DNA from: DATBVX01 sp963696675
Lineage (GTDB): Bacteria; Pseudomonadota; Gammaproteobacteria; Steroidobacterales; Steroidobacteraceae
DNA length: 64,000 nucleotides
Reading direction: 5' to 3'
Assembly: GCA_963696675.1 (NCBI GenBank)
Contig: CAVOLM010000069.1
Location: 1-64,000, forward strand
Within the stretch, counting starts at the first letter, position 1, and every line of letters begins with the position of its first letter. The position numbers and the translations under genes were made by a program. Below are positions 8,586 through 17,835 of this stretch, piece by piece. Under the pieces are notes generated by a model. The model did no database searches, was not told the DNA's origin, and saw only the letters and a list, made by a program, of their open reading frames with translations.

Positions 8586-9542
8586 CTATGGCGCGCTTGA
8601 AGTCTGAACTGGGCATGGCGCGGGCCATGCCTCGTTCGCGTCAATATGCCAGACAAAGAACTCCCCGGACAGCGGTTTTCCAGTATCACGCGCAAAGAGC
8701 AGTGTCTTGCCGCTGGGTGAAAAGGCGGCGCCAATCTCCGAACCGTTGACGTTGACCTCCGGCGAGAGCTTGTTGCGCTGCGCCCAGCCAACGCCTTTGC
8801 GGAGCGAGGTGTAGAGGCCACCGTCCGCCATGACAATCATCATGTTGCCATCAGGTGAGACCAGCGGTTCGTACTCATCGCCCGCCGTGTTGATCGCCGG
8901 GCCGAGGTTGGCAACGGTCCAGCGGCCTTGCGCATCGGCGCGCGCCCGCCAGATGTCGGTCTTGCCGAGGCCGCCGGCGCGGCCGGATCCGAAATAGAGC
9001 CAGCCGTCAGGTGCGAGTCTCGGGAACCATTCCTGAGCGCTCGAGTTGACGGGCTCAGGAAGACGCATGGGCGTTCCCCAAACGCCCGCGTCGGTACGAG
9101 CGATGCGCCAGATATCCAGGTCCTGGCGCTTCACGCCGTCGGTCGAGCGCGTGGAAATGAAATAGAGAATCCTGCCGTCGGGCGTGAACCAGGGATCCGC
9201 CTCGACTCCGTCGCCGGCAAATGCGGGCATCGCGGGTTCGGACCAACCTTGCGCGGCGCAGTGGCTCACCAGGATTCGCCAGCCCTCGAACTTCGGTGAG
9301 CTGCGAACAAAGTAGAAATCACCCTTCAAGGGGTCGAACGCGGCGTGCGATTCGAACTGGGCGCTCGAGATCCCGTCGGGTGTCCACGGGACGACTTTCG
9401 CCCCCGGGCTTGCTGCGTTCAGCACGAGAAGCGCGGCCAGTAGCGGCAGGACTCGATGCCTGCAACGTCTTAGTCGTGTGTGCAAGGTTGGTCCCCTCAC
9501 GATCGCTGACGTTACTCCAAAAGACGGCAAATAGGGCGGCAT
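8586..9542 (-). CDS. Secreted PD40/TolB-like beta-propeller protein
   Basis: A 318-residue protein with an N-terminal hydrophobic export signal (residues about 31-47) and at least four WD40-like PD40 repeats (PF07676): DPWFTPDGRILYFIST, WFPRLAPDGWLYFGSGR, EPLVSPDGNMMIV and AAFSPSGKTLLFAR. Such propellers, also found in TolB, sit in the periplasm or are lipoprotein-anchored and bind partners or polymers; the exact role is unknown. Start is uncertain: ATG 9542 gives a long leader, and GTG 9500 would place the signal peptide nearer the N-terminus. The last dozen residues look unlike the family, so an indel near 8630 is possible. Confidence 0.75.
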   Translation of the reverse strand: MPPYLPSFGVTSAIVRGPTLHTRLRRCRHRVLPLLAALLVLNAASPGAKVVPWTPDGISSAQFESHAAFDPLKGDFYFVRSSPKFEGWRILVSHCAAQGWSEPAMPAFAGDGVEADPWFTPDGRILYFISTRSTDGVKRQDLDIWRIARTDAGVWGTPMRLPEPVNSSAQEWFPRLAPDGWLYFGSGRAGGLGKTDIWRARADAQGRWTVANLGPAINTAGDEYEPLVSPDGNMMIVMADGGLYTSLRKGVGWAQRNKLSPEVNVNGSEIGAAFSPSGKTLLFARDTGKPLSGEFFVWHIDANEAWPAPCPVQTSSAP

Positions 9543-9681
9543 CCGACCTGTTTTGCCGGTAGGGTTTGGGCGCGTGAAGCGAGCCCGTCAGCCCACGGCA
9601 ACCGTACGAGTCCTGGTGGCTACGTTCGCCGCGATCCCACTCTTAGCGCTGGCGCAGCCAACTGAAGCGAGGCATCAATCC

Positions 9682-10482
9682 ATGAGTTCGACCGCGATCG
9701 CTTCCAGCACCGGCGGGGCTGAATTGCTGGCACCGATCGTGGAGCTGCGCCAGTACACCCTGCATCCGGGCCAGCGCGACGCGCTCATCGAGTTGTTCGA
9801 GCGCGAATTCATCGAAAGCCAGGAAGCACTCGGCGCGAAAGTCATCGGCGAGTTCCGGGACCTGGACAATCCGGACCTGTTTTTCTGGTTGCGGGGTTTC
9901 GCGGACATGCCTGCGCGTGCGCAGGCGCTTATGCAGTTCTACAGCGGGCCGACCTGGAAGGCGCATCGCGAAGCAGCGAATGCGACGATGGTGGACTCTG
10001 ACAACGTTTTGCTGCTGCGTCCGGCGCGACCGAACTCCGCATTTCGATTGTTGCCCTCCGCACGTCCGCGGCCGGGCACGACAGCTCCTGCGGCGCTCAT
10101 CGTCGCGACTGTTTACTACCTGCGTGCACCGCCGAGCGATGGCTTCATCGACTGGTTCGAGCAGCTTCTGCGACCGCAGGCTCAGGACGCGGGCGCTACC
10201 ATGCTCGCTTCCTTCGTCACCGAGTCGAGCCCGAACAACTTTCCGCGCCTACCGGTGCGCGAGGGCGAGAACGCTTTCGTGTGGTTTGCCTGCTTTGCGG
10301 ACCTCGATGCCTATCAGCACCACCTCGAGACGCTCGCGCAATCAACGGGCTGGCGCGAGTTGTCGACGCAGCTCGCTGTTCGCCTGAAATACCTGCCCGA
10401 AGTGCACCGATTGGCGCCGGCCGCACGATCCTTATTGCGCGACTGCCCGGCTCCGGGAACCCGCACCAGCCAGACCCAATAG
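9682..10482 (+). CDS. NIPSNAP-family protein
   Basis: Two NIPSNAP repeats (PF07978, dimeric alpha-beta barrel fold). The first has VELRQYTLHPGQRDALIELFE and FFWLRGFADM; the second has VATVYYLRAP and FVWFACFADLDAY. Bacterial NIPSNAP proteins have no settled biochemical role. Start ATG 9682 has GAGG upstream. The frame is open to TTG 9553 / GTG 9574, and that extension contains a stretch like a signal peptide (VRVLVATFAAIPLLALAQ), so export is possible if the earlier start is used. The protein from 9682 has 266 residues. Confidence 0.82.
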   Translation: MSSTAIASSTGGAELLAPIVELRQYTLHPGQRDALIELFEREFIESQEALGAKVIGEFRDLDNPDLFFWLRGFADMPARAQALMQFYSGPTWKAHREAANATMVDSDNVLLLRPARPNSAFRLLPSARPRPGTTAPAALIVATVYYLRAPPSDGFIDWFEQLLRPQAQDAGATMLASFVTESSPNNFPRLPVREGENAFVWFACFADLDAYQHHLETLAQSTGWRELSTQLAVRLKYLPEVHRLAPAARSLLRDCPAPGTRTSQTQ

Positions 10483-10551
10483 CCACCGGGGTCATTCGCA
10501 TCGGGCGGGTGTGCCACAATCCGCCGGGTCGCGACTTCCATGGGGTATGGC

Positions 10552-10707
10552 ATGGCAGGTCAACAACAACAATCAGGGCGCGCCTGGACACTCCTGGGTC
10601 TCGGAATTGCCCTGTTCGGTCTGCCGCTTGTCGTCGAGTTTTTCCGCCACGTGGCTGGTCCGCGCACTGTCCCGAACACCGTGGCACGCGAGCTCATCAA
10701 CCGCTGA
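10552..10707 (+). CDS. Small single-span membrane protein, 51 aa
   Basis: A 51-residue ORF from ATG 10552, or ATG 10540 in the same frame. It has a polar start (AGQQQQSGRAW), one hydrophobic helix (LLGLGIALFGLPLVVEFF) and a short charged tail ending ELINR. It lies between NIPSNAP and the DUF938 methyltransferase, ends 24 bp before the latter and has coding-like third positions. I do not recognise a family. It may be a small membrane protein co-transcribed with DUF938. Confidence 0.5.
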   Translation: MAGQQQQSGRAWTLLGLGIALFGLPLVVEFFRHVAGPRTVPNTVARELINR

Positions 10708-10730
10708 CCGAAGCACGGGCAACGCAAGCA

Positions 10731-11330
10731 ATGGCTGAGCTCGTCAAGCCCCATGCACCTGCGTGCGATCGCAATCGCGATCCGATCCTCGCCCTGCTGC
10801 GCAGATACTTTGGCGATCGACGCCGCGTGCTCGAGATCGGCAGCGGGACTGGGCAACACGCGGTCTACTTTGCCGAGGCGCTGCCGCACCTGACCTGGCA
10901 GACCTCGGATGTCGGGGAGAATCTGCCGGGCATCAACCAGTGGCTGGCGGAAGCGCACCTGCCGAATCTGCCGGCACCGCTCCTCCTCGATGTCAACTCT
11001 GCATGGCCAAAGGTGCGATACGACGCGGCCTTCTCCGCCAATACGCTGCACATCATGAGCTGGCCCGAGGTAGAAAGGCTGTTCGCTGCGCTCGATGGTG
11101 CGCTCCAGGCTGATGCAGTGCTCGCGCTCTACGGTCCCTTCAACTATCTCGGACGCTTCACGAGCGAGAGCAATGCGTCCTTTGATGAGAGTCTGAAGCT
11201 GCGCGAGCCTACGATGGGCATTCGCGACTTCGAAGCGGTCGATGAGCTCGCGCAGTCCATTGGCATGACGTTGTTGGAAGACTGCGCGATGCCGGCGAAC
11301 AATCGCACGCTGGTGTGGCGACGTCACTGA
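10731..11330 (+). CDS. DUF938 SAM-dependent methyltransferase-like protein
   Basis: A 199-residue protein of the DUF938 family, a Rossmann methyltransferase. The SAM-binding motif VLEIGSGTGQHAVYFA lies at residues 34-49. LPHLTWQTSDVG and FSANTLHIMSWPEVERLF are diagnostic of this family, and the C-terminal block is MGIRDFEAVDELA. Substrate unknown. ATG 10731 is chosen as the first methionine before the conserved KPHAPACDRNRDPI. It overlaps by seven bases, tail to tail, with the MFS gene on the other strand. Confidence 0.9.
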   Translation: MAELVKPHAPACDRNRDPILALLRRYFGDRRRVLEIGSGTGQHAVYFAEALPHLTWQTSDVGENLPGINQWLAEAHLPNLPAPLLLDVNSAWPKVRYDAAFSANTLHIMSWPEVERLFAALDGALQADAVLALYGPFNYLGRFTSESNASFDESLKLREPTMGIRDFEAVDELAQSIGMTLLEDCAMPANNRTLVWRRH

Positions 11331-12667
11331 CGTGCGGGCGTCGAAGCTGCGTCCAGATCGAGTGCGGGAGAGCGGCGCAACCACCAAGCCACGAAGGCGC
11401 CGGCAAGCATCAGGGGCGCGAGCAGCACGAGTCCCGCGCTGAACTCTCCGGTCGCCGTCTTCGCCAGGCCTACCGCGTATGGCCCGACGAACCCCCCAAG
11501 TGACGCCACAGTGTTGATCAGCGCGATGCCAGCGGCTGCGGCGTCGCCGGTCAGAAACCGGCCGGGTAAGGCCCAGAACGGCCCGCGGCTGCCAAGATCG
11601 CCGACTGCCGCCACGGTGAGCGCGATCATGGCGGGCACCGGCGAAGTCAGGTACACGCTCGCGATGAACCCCATCGCGGCGATCACGCATGGCACGGCGA
11701 TGTGCAGGAAACGTTCGCCAGTGCGGTCGGAATTCCAGCCGATGAACACCATGCCGATGGTGGCGGCGATGTAGGGAACCGCCGTGAGAATGCTCACCTT
11801 GAAATTGCTGAGGCCGGAAACGCTCTTGACGATTTGCGGCATCCAGTAGGTGAGGCCGTAGCTCCCGCACTGACACGCGAACATGACGAACGTGAGCGCC
11901 CACACGGTAGGATGAGAGAATGCGCGCAGCAGGCCGACGCCATGATGAGTCCGGGCGTGTGTATGTTCCGCCTCGATGCGAGCGCTAAGCCACGCTCGCT
12001 GGTGAGCCGTGAGCCACCGAGCCTGCTCCGGCTTGTCCGTGAGGTAGCTGAGAACCACGACGCCGAGAATGACCGCGGGGGCGCCTTCGAGAAGGAACAG
12101 CCATTGCCATCCTTTGAGTCCGTGAATCCCGTCCATCTCGAGCAGCAAGCCTGCGACAGGTCCGCCGATCACGACGGAGAGCGGGATGGCGGCCATGAAC
12201 CATGACACGGCCTGCGCGCGCTGCACGCGTGGAAACCAGTGCGTCAGGTAGTAGATGATCCCGGGCAGGAACCCCGCTTCGGCAACGCCCAGCAGAAACC
12301 TGAGAACATAAAAGGTGGTGGCGTTGTGGACGAACATCATGGCGATCGAGATCACGCCCCACGTGATCATGATGCGTGCGATCCACACCCGTGCGCCCAC
12401 GCGAGCGAGCACCAGGTTGCTCGGAATCTCGAAAAGCGCATAACCGAAGTAGAAGACACCGGCGCCGAAGCCGTAGACCGTGCTGCTGAAGCCCAGGTCC
12501 TGGTTCATCTGCAGCGCTGCGAAGCCGACATTCACCCGGTCGAGCCAGGCGACGATATAGAGCAGGAGCAGAAACGGTATCAAATGCCGGGTCACTTTCC
12601 GGAGCGTTTCGCGCTCGAGCGTTTCGGATGCAGCGCGCGCGCCCGGCTCCCACTCGGTTGTTCTCAT
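11324..12667 (-). CDS. MFS transporter, anion:cation symporter (ACS) type
   Basis: A 447-residue twelve-helix permease of the ACS family (glucarate, phthalate, tartrate and similar organic acids). Helix 1 carries LLLLYIVAWLDRVNVGFAAL; loop 2-3 and helix 4 have FFEIP-like ALFEIPSNLVLARVGAR and RFLLGVAEAGFLPGI, the family signature. ATG 12667 is the first start compatible with a normal N-terminus (TEWEPG...RKVTRHLIPF); a GGGA lies nearby. It is monocistronic, divergent from the gene at 12820. Confidence 0.9.
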   Translation of the reverse strand: MRTTEWEPGARAASETLERETLRKVTRHLIPFLLLLYIVAWLDRVNVGFAALQMNQDLGFSSTVYGFGAGVFYFGYALFEIPSNLVLARVGARVWIARIMITWGVISIAMMFVHNATTFYVLRFLLGVAEAGFLPGIIYYLTHWFPRVQRAQAVSWFMAAIPLSVVIGGPVAGLLLEMDGIHGLKGWQWLFLLEGAPAVILGVVVLSYLTDKPEQARWLTAHQRAWLSARIEAEHTHARTHHGVGLLRAFSHPTVWALTFVMFACQCGSYGLTYWMPQIVKSVSGLSNFKVSILTAVPYIAATIGMVFIGWNSDRTGERFLHIAVPCVIAAMGFIASVYLTSPVPAMIALTVAAVGDLGSRGPFWALPGRFLTGDAAAAGIALINTVASLGGFVGPYAVGLAKTATGEFSAGLVLLAPLMLAGAFVAWWLRRSPALDLDAASTPARQ

Positions 12668-12819
12668 TTGTTTCCCAGGTCTCCGGGTCAGCGCGCGGGC
12701 AGTGCCGGGAAGTGTACAGGCTCGTCGCGCCCGCGCCACGGAGGGCGCATGACCTTCGCAAGTGGCGCTGCTGGGCGCGCGTCACACCGCGCAGCCGGGA
12801 CCAGTGCAACAATGCGGGC

Positions 12820-13419
12820 ATGCGCTACTTCGCGCTCGCCCTGTTCGTCCTTGCGCTTTTTGGCGCCTATGACTACTTCACATCCCGTCCCATGGACTGG
12901 CGTCCGGGCATTCTGGTCGCCGCAGAGCCCGGGCAGACCGATCTGACAGAGGCTGCGCCCGTCGAGCACGGCAGCTTCAAGCTGATCCCGCGTGCAAAGT
13001 TTGCTGCCGAAGCGCGGGTTCTGAGCCGATCGCGGTATCGTACCGACGCGCTTGCCGAGGCGAGCCCACTCGACATCGCCGTCGGCTGGGGACCGATGTC
13101 CGACTCCGCGGTGCTGGCCGATATCGAGGTTACGCAGGCTAACCGTTTCTATTTCTGGCACTACGAGGATGAGCCGCCGATTCCTCGCGACGTCATCGAA
13201 ACGCATTCGGCCAACTGGCACCTCGTGCCTGGCTCGGCGAGCATCTGGAAGAGACTTCGTGGGATTCGCGTTGGCGATGTGGTCAAGCTCGAAGGTGAGC
13301 TCGTCGACGTGGAGCGCCCGGACCTGGGCGTGATGCGGACGTCACTGCGCCGGGACGATACCGGAGCCGGCGCGTGTGAGGTGATCCTGGTCGAAGCCGT
13401 CTCTTATCGATTTCACTGA
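12820..13419 (+). CDS. Conserved membrane-anchored hypothetical protein
   Basis: A 199-residue protein: one N-terminal membrane helix or uncleaved signal (MRYFALALFVLALFGAYDYF), then a soluble extracytoplasmic domain of about 175 residues. Recognisable blocks are ARVLSRSRYRTDALAEASPLD, LAVGWGPMSDSAVL-like VGWGPMSDS, FYFWHYEDEPPIP and HLVPGS. These resemble a conserved proteobacterial family of unknown function that I know only as hypothetical. It stands alone. A nucleic-acid or metabolite role cannot be supported. Confidence 0.7.
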   Translation: MRYFALALFVLALFGAYDYFTSRPMDWRPGILVAAEPGQTDLTEAAPVEHGSFKLIPRAKFAAEARVLSRSRYRTDALAEASPLDIAVGWGPMSDSAVLADIEVTQANRFYFWHYEDEPPIPRDVIETHSANWHLVPGSASIWKRLRGIRVGDVVKLEGELVDVERPDLGVMRTSLRRDDTGAGACEVILVEAVSYRFH

Positions 13420-13556
13420 CGAAGAATCAGAAAGAATCCGATTTCCTCGAGCCGCCGAATAGGCAGGCGCATCGGGAAGCTGTGTGAGCGCGCGGGCGCG
13501 GCTCAGCAACCCGGCGGAAGTGTCAGGTTGATCACCAACTCGAGGAGACGAAGGCT

Positions 13557-14108
13557 ATGAAGAGCAAACTGTTGGGTGCCGCCGTAGCGGGCGCGCTTGG
13601 GCTCGCGATCACGGTGGCTTCGGCCGATGTCATGGTCGGCGGCAGCGCGATGTTGCCGCAGCGGAACATCGTCCAGAACGCAGTCAATTCACAGGATCAC
13701 ACTACGCTGGTCGCGGCCGTCAAAGCAGCGGGGCTGGTCGACACGCTCGAGAGCAAGGGTCCGTTCACGGTGTTCGCGCCCGTCAATGCAGCGTTCGGCG
13801 CGCTGCCGGCCGGCACAGTCGACGCGCTCCTGCAACCGGAGAACAAGGCGGCACTCGCCAAGGTGCTCACCTATCACGTCGTGCCGGGGCGCTACACCTA
13901 TTCCGATCTCGACCGGCTGATCAGCCAGGGCAAAGGTGCTGCGACTCTGACCACCGCGAGCGGCGGCAAGCTCTGGGCGATGAGGAACGGCAGCCACAAC
14001 ATCACGGTCAAGGATGAGACCGGTGCGGTCGCGGACATCACCGTCTACGACGTCATGCAATCGAATGGCGTGATTCACTCCATCGATCGCGTATTGATGC
14101 CGAAGTAG
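13557..14108 (+). CDS. Secreted fasciclin (FAS1) domain protein
   Basis: A 183-residue protein with a Sec signal peptide (KLLGAAVAGALGLAITVASA) and one FAS1 domain. The H1 motif is NSQDHTTLVAAVKAAGLVDTL, GPFTVFAPVNAAFGALP follows, then the YHVVPG box and a C-terminal NGVIHSIDRVLMPK. FAS1 proteins mediate adhesion or polymer binding outside the cell; many bacteria carry stress-induced single-domain forms like this. Start ATG 13557 has GAGGAGACGAAGGCT upstream, a good ribosome site. It is monocistronic, followed by hairpins at 14096 and 14162. Confidence 0.93.
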   Translation: MKSKLLGAAVAGALGLAITVASADVMVGGSAMLPQRNIVQNAVNSQDHTTLVAAVKAAGLVDTLESKGPFTVFAPVNAAFGALPAGTVDALLQPENKAALAKVLTYHVVPGRYTYSDLDRLISQGKGAATLTTASGGKLWAMRNGSHNITVKDETGAVADITVYDVMQSNGVIHSIDRVLMPK

Positions 14109-14118
14109 CTTCGGCATC
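14096..14118 (+). terminator. Hairpin spanning the fasciclin stop codon
   Basis: A perfect 10-bp stem, GATGCCGAAG / CTTCGGCATC, with the stop codon TAG as its three-base loop. No T run follows, so it may be a transcript-stabilising structure rather than an intrinsic terminator. Confidence 0.35.
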
Positions 14119-14161
14119 CCTCACTGTCCGCACACCCCGTCGGCCTGAGGGATTGGAGTTA

Positions 14162-14189
14162 CCGGCGCGGCAGGCGACTGCCGCGCCGG
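14162..14189. terminator. GC-rich hairpin downstream of fasciclin gene
   Basis: A perfect 11-bp stem, CCGGCGCGGCA / TGCCGCGCCGG, with a six-base loop, 53 bp after the fasciclin stop. It is strongly stable but lacks a T tract. It is the only notable structure in the gap between 14109 and 14339. Confidence 0.4.
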
Positions 14190-14339
14190 ATTGCATCGGT
14201 ACATTGGTCCCGGCGCGACGGCGCCCGGCACGACCGGTCGTTCTGTTTGTCACATCGTACCCACCTTCGCCGGCACGGCTCCTGATAATCGCGCGCATCA
14301 GGCACCCATCAACGGGTGCCCGGCTAAAGGGGGACGGCA

Positions 14340-15824
14340 ATGAAGAGGTTCGTACTGCGGCGCGCGGCTGCGGCTGTCGCGCTGTTTGGAATATCTGCGC
14401 TCGCGGCAACCGCGACTGCTGCGCTCAGCGAGATCCCGGTGACGACCAGCTCACAATCGGCGCAGATGGATTTCATCGCCGGCCAGGCGGCACTCGACCG
14501 CGGCGACGCTTCACAGGCCAACGCGCTGTTCCGGGCTGCGGTCGCAGCCGATCCTGATTTCACCTATGGCTGGTTCAACCTCGCGGTCGCCTCTTTTTCC
14601 ACCGAGGAGTTCTCGGCCAGTCTGAAGAAGGCGCAGGCGAGTGCCGGCAAGGCAAGCTCGGGCGAGCGGCTGCTGGTGCAGATCAACCAGCGATTCCTCG
14701 ACAGCGACTTCGATTCGCAGTTGTCGCTGGCCAATCAGCTGGTGCGCGAGTACCCAAGCAGTCCGCGCGCATGGCTGGCGCTGGCCGCTGTACAGGCCGG
14801 ACTCAACAAGTTCGCCGAGCAGCGCCAATCGATCGCCAAGGCAATCGAACTCGATCCCTCGCTCGCGGCCGCGCCACTTGCAATGGCGAACTCATACCTC
14901 TTCAACGAGCCGCGCGATTTCGCGCAGGCTGAGAAATACTTCCGCCAGACGATCGCGCTCAATCCCGGGGAGAGCAATTTCTGGTGGTCGCTCGGGGATG
15001 TGTATCGGGCGACCAATCGCCTCGAAGAGGCGCGCGACTACTATAGGCGCGCAACGCTCCTCGATCCGAACGATGGCATCGCGCAACTGAAGCTTGGCCA
15101 CGTGGATTCTTTCCTGGGCCACTACGAGGAGGCGCGAGCGGACTACGACCGTGGTATCGCGACTGCCGAACCGGTCAACAAGCCCTTCTATGCCAACTAC
15201 AAGGTGTTCACCTGGGTGCACGCTGGGGATGCCGCCACAGCAGTGCGCGAGCTCGAGAAGCTCGCGGGCGAGACCGACTCGATGGGTTTACCAGACGACC
15301 AACAGACGGGAGCCAAAGTGTTCGCGCTCACGAACGCTGCCACGGTGGCGCTGCACACGGGAATGAACGACGAGGCTGCGCGCGTGATCGGCGAGCTCGC
15401 CGAGGTCTTGCGAGCCAACGCCAAGGCGGTGGGAACGGAGGAGTTCTCGAACATCCAGGAGGCGCAGATTGCCTACTTCGAGGGCCAGCTCGCAGCCCAC
15501 CGCGGTGACTACGCGCAAGCGTCGAAGCTCGCGAGGAAGTACAGTGACCTGGTCGCGCCGCAGAAGAATCCACGCAAGATGGAGAACTATCACGACCTGC
15601 TGGGGCTGATCAGCTTCCTGCAGAAGAAATATCCGCAGGCGGTGGCCGAATATCGCCAGGCCGATCTCACCAACATGTACAACAAGTATCACCTCGCGCA
15701 AGCGCTGGAAGCCGCGAACCAGGGTGCGGAGGCGCGCAAGATCTTCAAGGAAGTGGCGAACTGGAACTTCAATACCGTCGGTTACGCGTTGGTGCGCAAG
15801 GACGCGATCGCCAGGGCCGGCTGA
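14340..15824 (+). CDS. Secreted TPR-repeat protein
   Basis: A 494-residue protein with a Sec signal peptide (residues 1-28, ending ATATAALS) followed by tetratricopeptide repeats over its whole length. Clear repeats include AALDRGDASQANALFRAAVA, NFWWSLGDVYRATNRLEEA and QLKLGHVDSFLGHYEEARAD. It probably acts as a periplasmic scaffold. Start ATG 14340 follows AAGGGGGACGGCA. There is no other domain, and neighbours give no hint of the partner. Confidence 0.85.
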   Translation: MKRFVLRRAAAAVALFGISALAATATAALSEIPVTTSSQSAQMDFIAGQAALDRGDASQANALFRAAVAADPDFTYGWFNLAVASFSTEEFSASLKKAQASAGKASSGERLLVQINQRFLDSDFDSQLSLANQLVREYPSSPRAWLALAAVQAGLNKFAEQRQSIAKAIELDPSLAAAPLAMANSYLFNEPRDFAQAEKYFRQTIALNPGESNFWWSLGDVYRATNRLEEARDYYRRATLLDPNDGIAQLKLGHVDSFLGHYEEARADYDRGIATAEPVNKPFYANYKVFTWVHAGDAATAVRELEKLAGETDSMGLPDDQQTGAKVFALTNAATVALHTGMNDEAARVIGELAEVLRANAKAVGTEEFSNIQEAQIAYFEGQLAAHRGDYAQASKLARKYSDLVAPQKNPRKMENYHDLLGLISFLQKKYPQAVAEYRQADLTNMYNKYHLAQALEAANQGAEARKIFKEVANWNFNTVGYALVRKDAIARAG

Positions 15825-15948
15825 GGCCAGCTGAGCATTGCTTTTTGTTGGGGGCGGGCGTGGTGCTACCCTTCGCGGCGCCATGCCCGCCCGTTCCCTT
15901 GATCGTAGCGATGACCACGTCACGTTCGGACGCGAGGTTCAAGGCGCC

Positions 15949-16500
15949 GTGCCTCCCATCCGGCTTCTAGGTGTTTCCGGGAGCCTGAGAAAAGCGTCGA
16001 CCAATACCACGCTCCTGCTCGCCGCGATGCATCTCGTACCGCCAGAGGTGCAGATGCGTCTGACAACGCGCGTGGGCGAACTGCCGCTGTTCAACCCTGA
16101 CATGGACGCGGAGCAACACGAAGTCGTCGGTCAGTGGGCGCAGGAAATGAGGGCGGTCGACGGCATCGTGGTATCTACTCCCGAGTACGCCCGCGGCTAC
16201 CCCGGGTCCCTGAAGAACGCGTTTGACTGGCTCGTCAACACGGATGCTTACGTAAATAAGCCCTTCATGTTGCTCAACGCCAGTTCGCGCTCAACGATAG
16301 CCCAGGACACATTGGCGCAGGTTCTAGAGACCATGTCGGGCATCCACGTCAAACGTGCCTCCACTACGATTCCCTTGCTTGGCACGAAACCGACCGTCGC
16401 GGAGATACTCGAGAATCAGGAATTTGCCGGGCGTATTCGCGAGTCAATCCTTGCCTTTGTTGCCTACCTGAAAGAGCGGGCAGGCAACACCGCTTCCTAG
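15949..16500 (+). CDS. NADPH-dependent FMN reductase family protein
   Basis: A flavodoxin-like fold enzyme (PF03358). The phosphate-binding loop is LLGVSGSLRKASTNTTLL at the N-terminus; the flavin-contact motif is STPEYARGYPGSLKNAFDW. Such enzymes reduce FMN, quinones or chromate with NAD(P)H. I chose GTG 15949, just before the first beta strand, with AAGG upstream; the frame is open to ATG 15883 and TTG 15838, which would add an unlikely leader. It lies 9 bp before the PaaK start, so the two may be co-transcribed. A second homologue lies at 22067. Confidence 0.85.
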   Translation: MPPIRLLGVSGSLRKASTNTTLLLAAMHLVPPEVQMRLTTRVGELPLFNPDMDAEQHEVVGQWAQEMRAVDGIVVSTPEYARGYPGSLKNAFDWLVNTDAYVNKPFMLLNASSRSTIAQDTLAQVLETMSGIHVKRASTTIPLLGTKPTVAEILENQEFAGRIRESILAFVAYLKERAGNTAS

Positions 16501-16509
16501 CCGCTGTCC

Positions 16510-17835
16510 ATGGCTTTCATGCCTGCGCGCAAACCGGGCCCAACTCACCTCGAGCCGATCGAACGCGCGAGCGTCGATGAGCTGCGGAGTCTGCAGCTCA
16601 CGCGCCTCAAGTGGTCACTCGGCCACGCGTATGAAAACGTAGCTCACTATCGGCGCTGCTTCGACGCCGCGGGCGTGCACCCAGGTGACTTGCGTCATCT
16701 CGAAGATCTGCAGAGATTCCCGTTTCTCGGCAAGCACGATCTGCGTGAGTGCTATCCGTTCGGCATGTTCGCGGTGCCGCGCGAGCGGGTGGTACGCATC
16801 CATGCATCGAGTGGCACGACCGGTAAGCCGACGGTTGTCGGCTACACCACGCAGGATATCGATACGTGGTCGACGCTCGTGGCGCGATCCATTCGTGCCG
16901 CGGGCGGTCGTGCCGGTGACATCGTCCACGTCGCCTATGGCTACGGCCTTTTCACCGGCGGCCTGGGTGCGCACTATGGCGCCGAGAAGCTCGGCTGCAC
17001 GGTGATCCCGATGTCGGGCGGGCAGACCGAAAGGCAGGTGCAGCTCATCCAGGATTTTCGCCCCGACATCATTATGGTCACACCCTCGTACATGCTCGCG
17101 ATCTCCGAGGAGTTTCAGCGCCAGGGCATCGACGCGCGCGCGTGTTCGCTCAAGATCGGCATCTTCGGCGCGGAGCCCTGGACGGAAGGCATGCGTGCAG
17201 AAATCGAGGGGCGGATGGGGGTTGATGCGCTCGATATCTACGGGCTCTCCGAGGTGATGGGCCCAGGCGTTGCGAGCGAGTGCATCGAGACCAAGGATGG
17301 TGCGGTGCTGTGGGAGGACCACTTTTATCCGGAAGTAATCGATCCCGAGAGCGGAGCGGTGTTGCCGGACGGTGAGGTGGGGGAGCTCGTGCTCACCTCG
17401 CTCACCAAGGAAGCGCTTCCCGTGATCCGGTATCGAACGCGCGATCGCACTCGACTGCTCCCGCCGACCGCGCGGTCGATGCGCCGTATGGATCGCGTCA
17501 CCGGCCGTACTGACGACATGTTGATCATTCGCGGCGTGAAAGTATTTCCGACCCAGATCGAGGAGCTGATCCTGGCGGAGCACCGGCTTGCACCTCACTA
17601 CTACCTGGAACTCACGCGCGAAACCCACCTCGATGTGCTGACGATCAATGTCGAGCTGCAAACCGGAAATGACGCAACTGCCCGGGAGTACGAGGACACC
17701 GCACGATCGTTCGCGCGGCGCGTGAAGGCTCATGTCGGCATTACGGCGAAAGTGGTCGTCAACTCACCGGGCACCATCGAGCGCTCCCTGGGCAAGGCCC
17801 AGCGGGTGATCGATAAGAGGAGCCGCAACTCCTGA
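16510..17835 (+). CDS. paaK: Phenylacetate-CoA ligase family protein
   Basis: A 441-residue adenylate-forming enzyme, the usual length of PaaK, which activates phenylacetate with ATP and CoA. The P-loop-like motif RIHASSGTTGKPTVVGYT is at about residues 95-112. Further blocks are YGYGLFTGGLGAHYG, DIYGLSEVMGPGVASEC and the C-terminal hinge TGRTDDMLIIRGVKVFPTQIEE. No other paa gene is in the window, so it may activate another aryl acid; the symbol reflects the family, not a proven pathway. It follows the FMN reductase by 9 bp. Confidence 0.9.
   Translation: MAFMPARKPGPTHLEPIERASVDELRSLQLTRLKWSLGHAYENVAHYRRCFDAAGVHPGDLRHLEDLQRFPFLGKHDLRECYPFGMFAVPRERVVRIHASSGTTGKPTVVGYTTQDIDTWSTLVARSIRAAGGRAGDIVHVAYGYGLFTGGLGAHYGAEKLGCTVIPMSGGQTERQVQLIQDFRPDIIMVTPSYMLAISEEFQRQGIDARACSLKIGIFGAEPWTEGMRAEIEGRMGVDALDIYGLSEVMGPGVASECIETKDGAVLWEDHFYPEVIDPESGAVLPDGEVGELVLTSLTKEALPVIRYRTRDRTRLLPPTARSMRRMDRVTGRTDDMLIIRGVKVFPTQIEELILAEHRLAPHYYLELTRETHLDVLTINVELQTGNDATAREYEDTARSFARRVKAHVGITAKVVVNSPGTIERSLGKAQRVIDKRSRNS

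Noticed and set aside
8240..8749. Continuation of the DUF899 frame to 8749
   Set aside because: After the family's last conserved block the sequence is antisense to a lipoprotein with a perfect ribosome site and a PD40 gene, so the extra 170 codons are not real.
10560..11903. Long minus-strand frame opposite the DUF938 gene
   Set aside because: It overlaps two better supported genes, DUF938 and an MFS transporter, and reads as Arg/His-rich sequence with no domain.
15838..15948. N-terminal extension of the FMN reductase from TTG 15838
   Set aside because: The extension is Gly/Arg-rich and unlike the family; the Rossmann-like fold starts right after GTG 15949.
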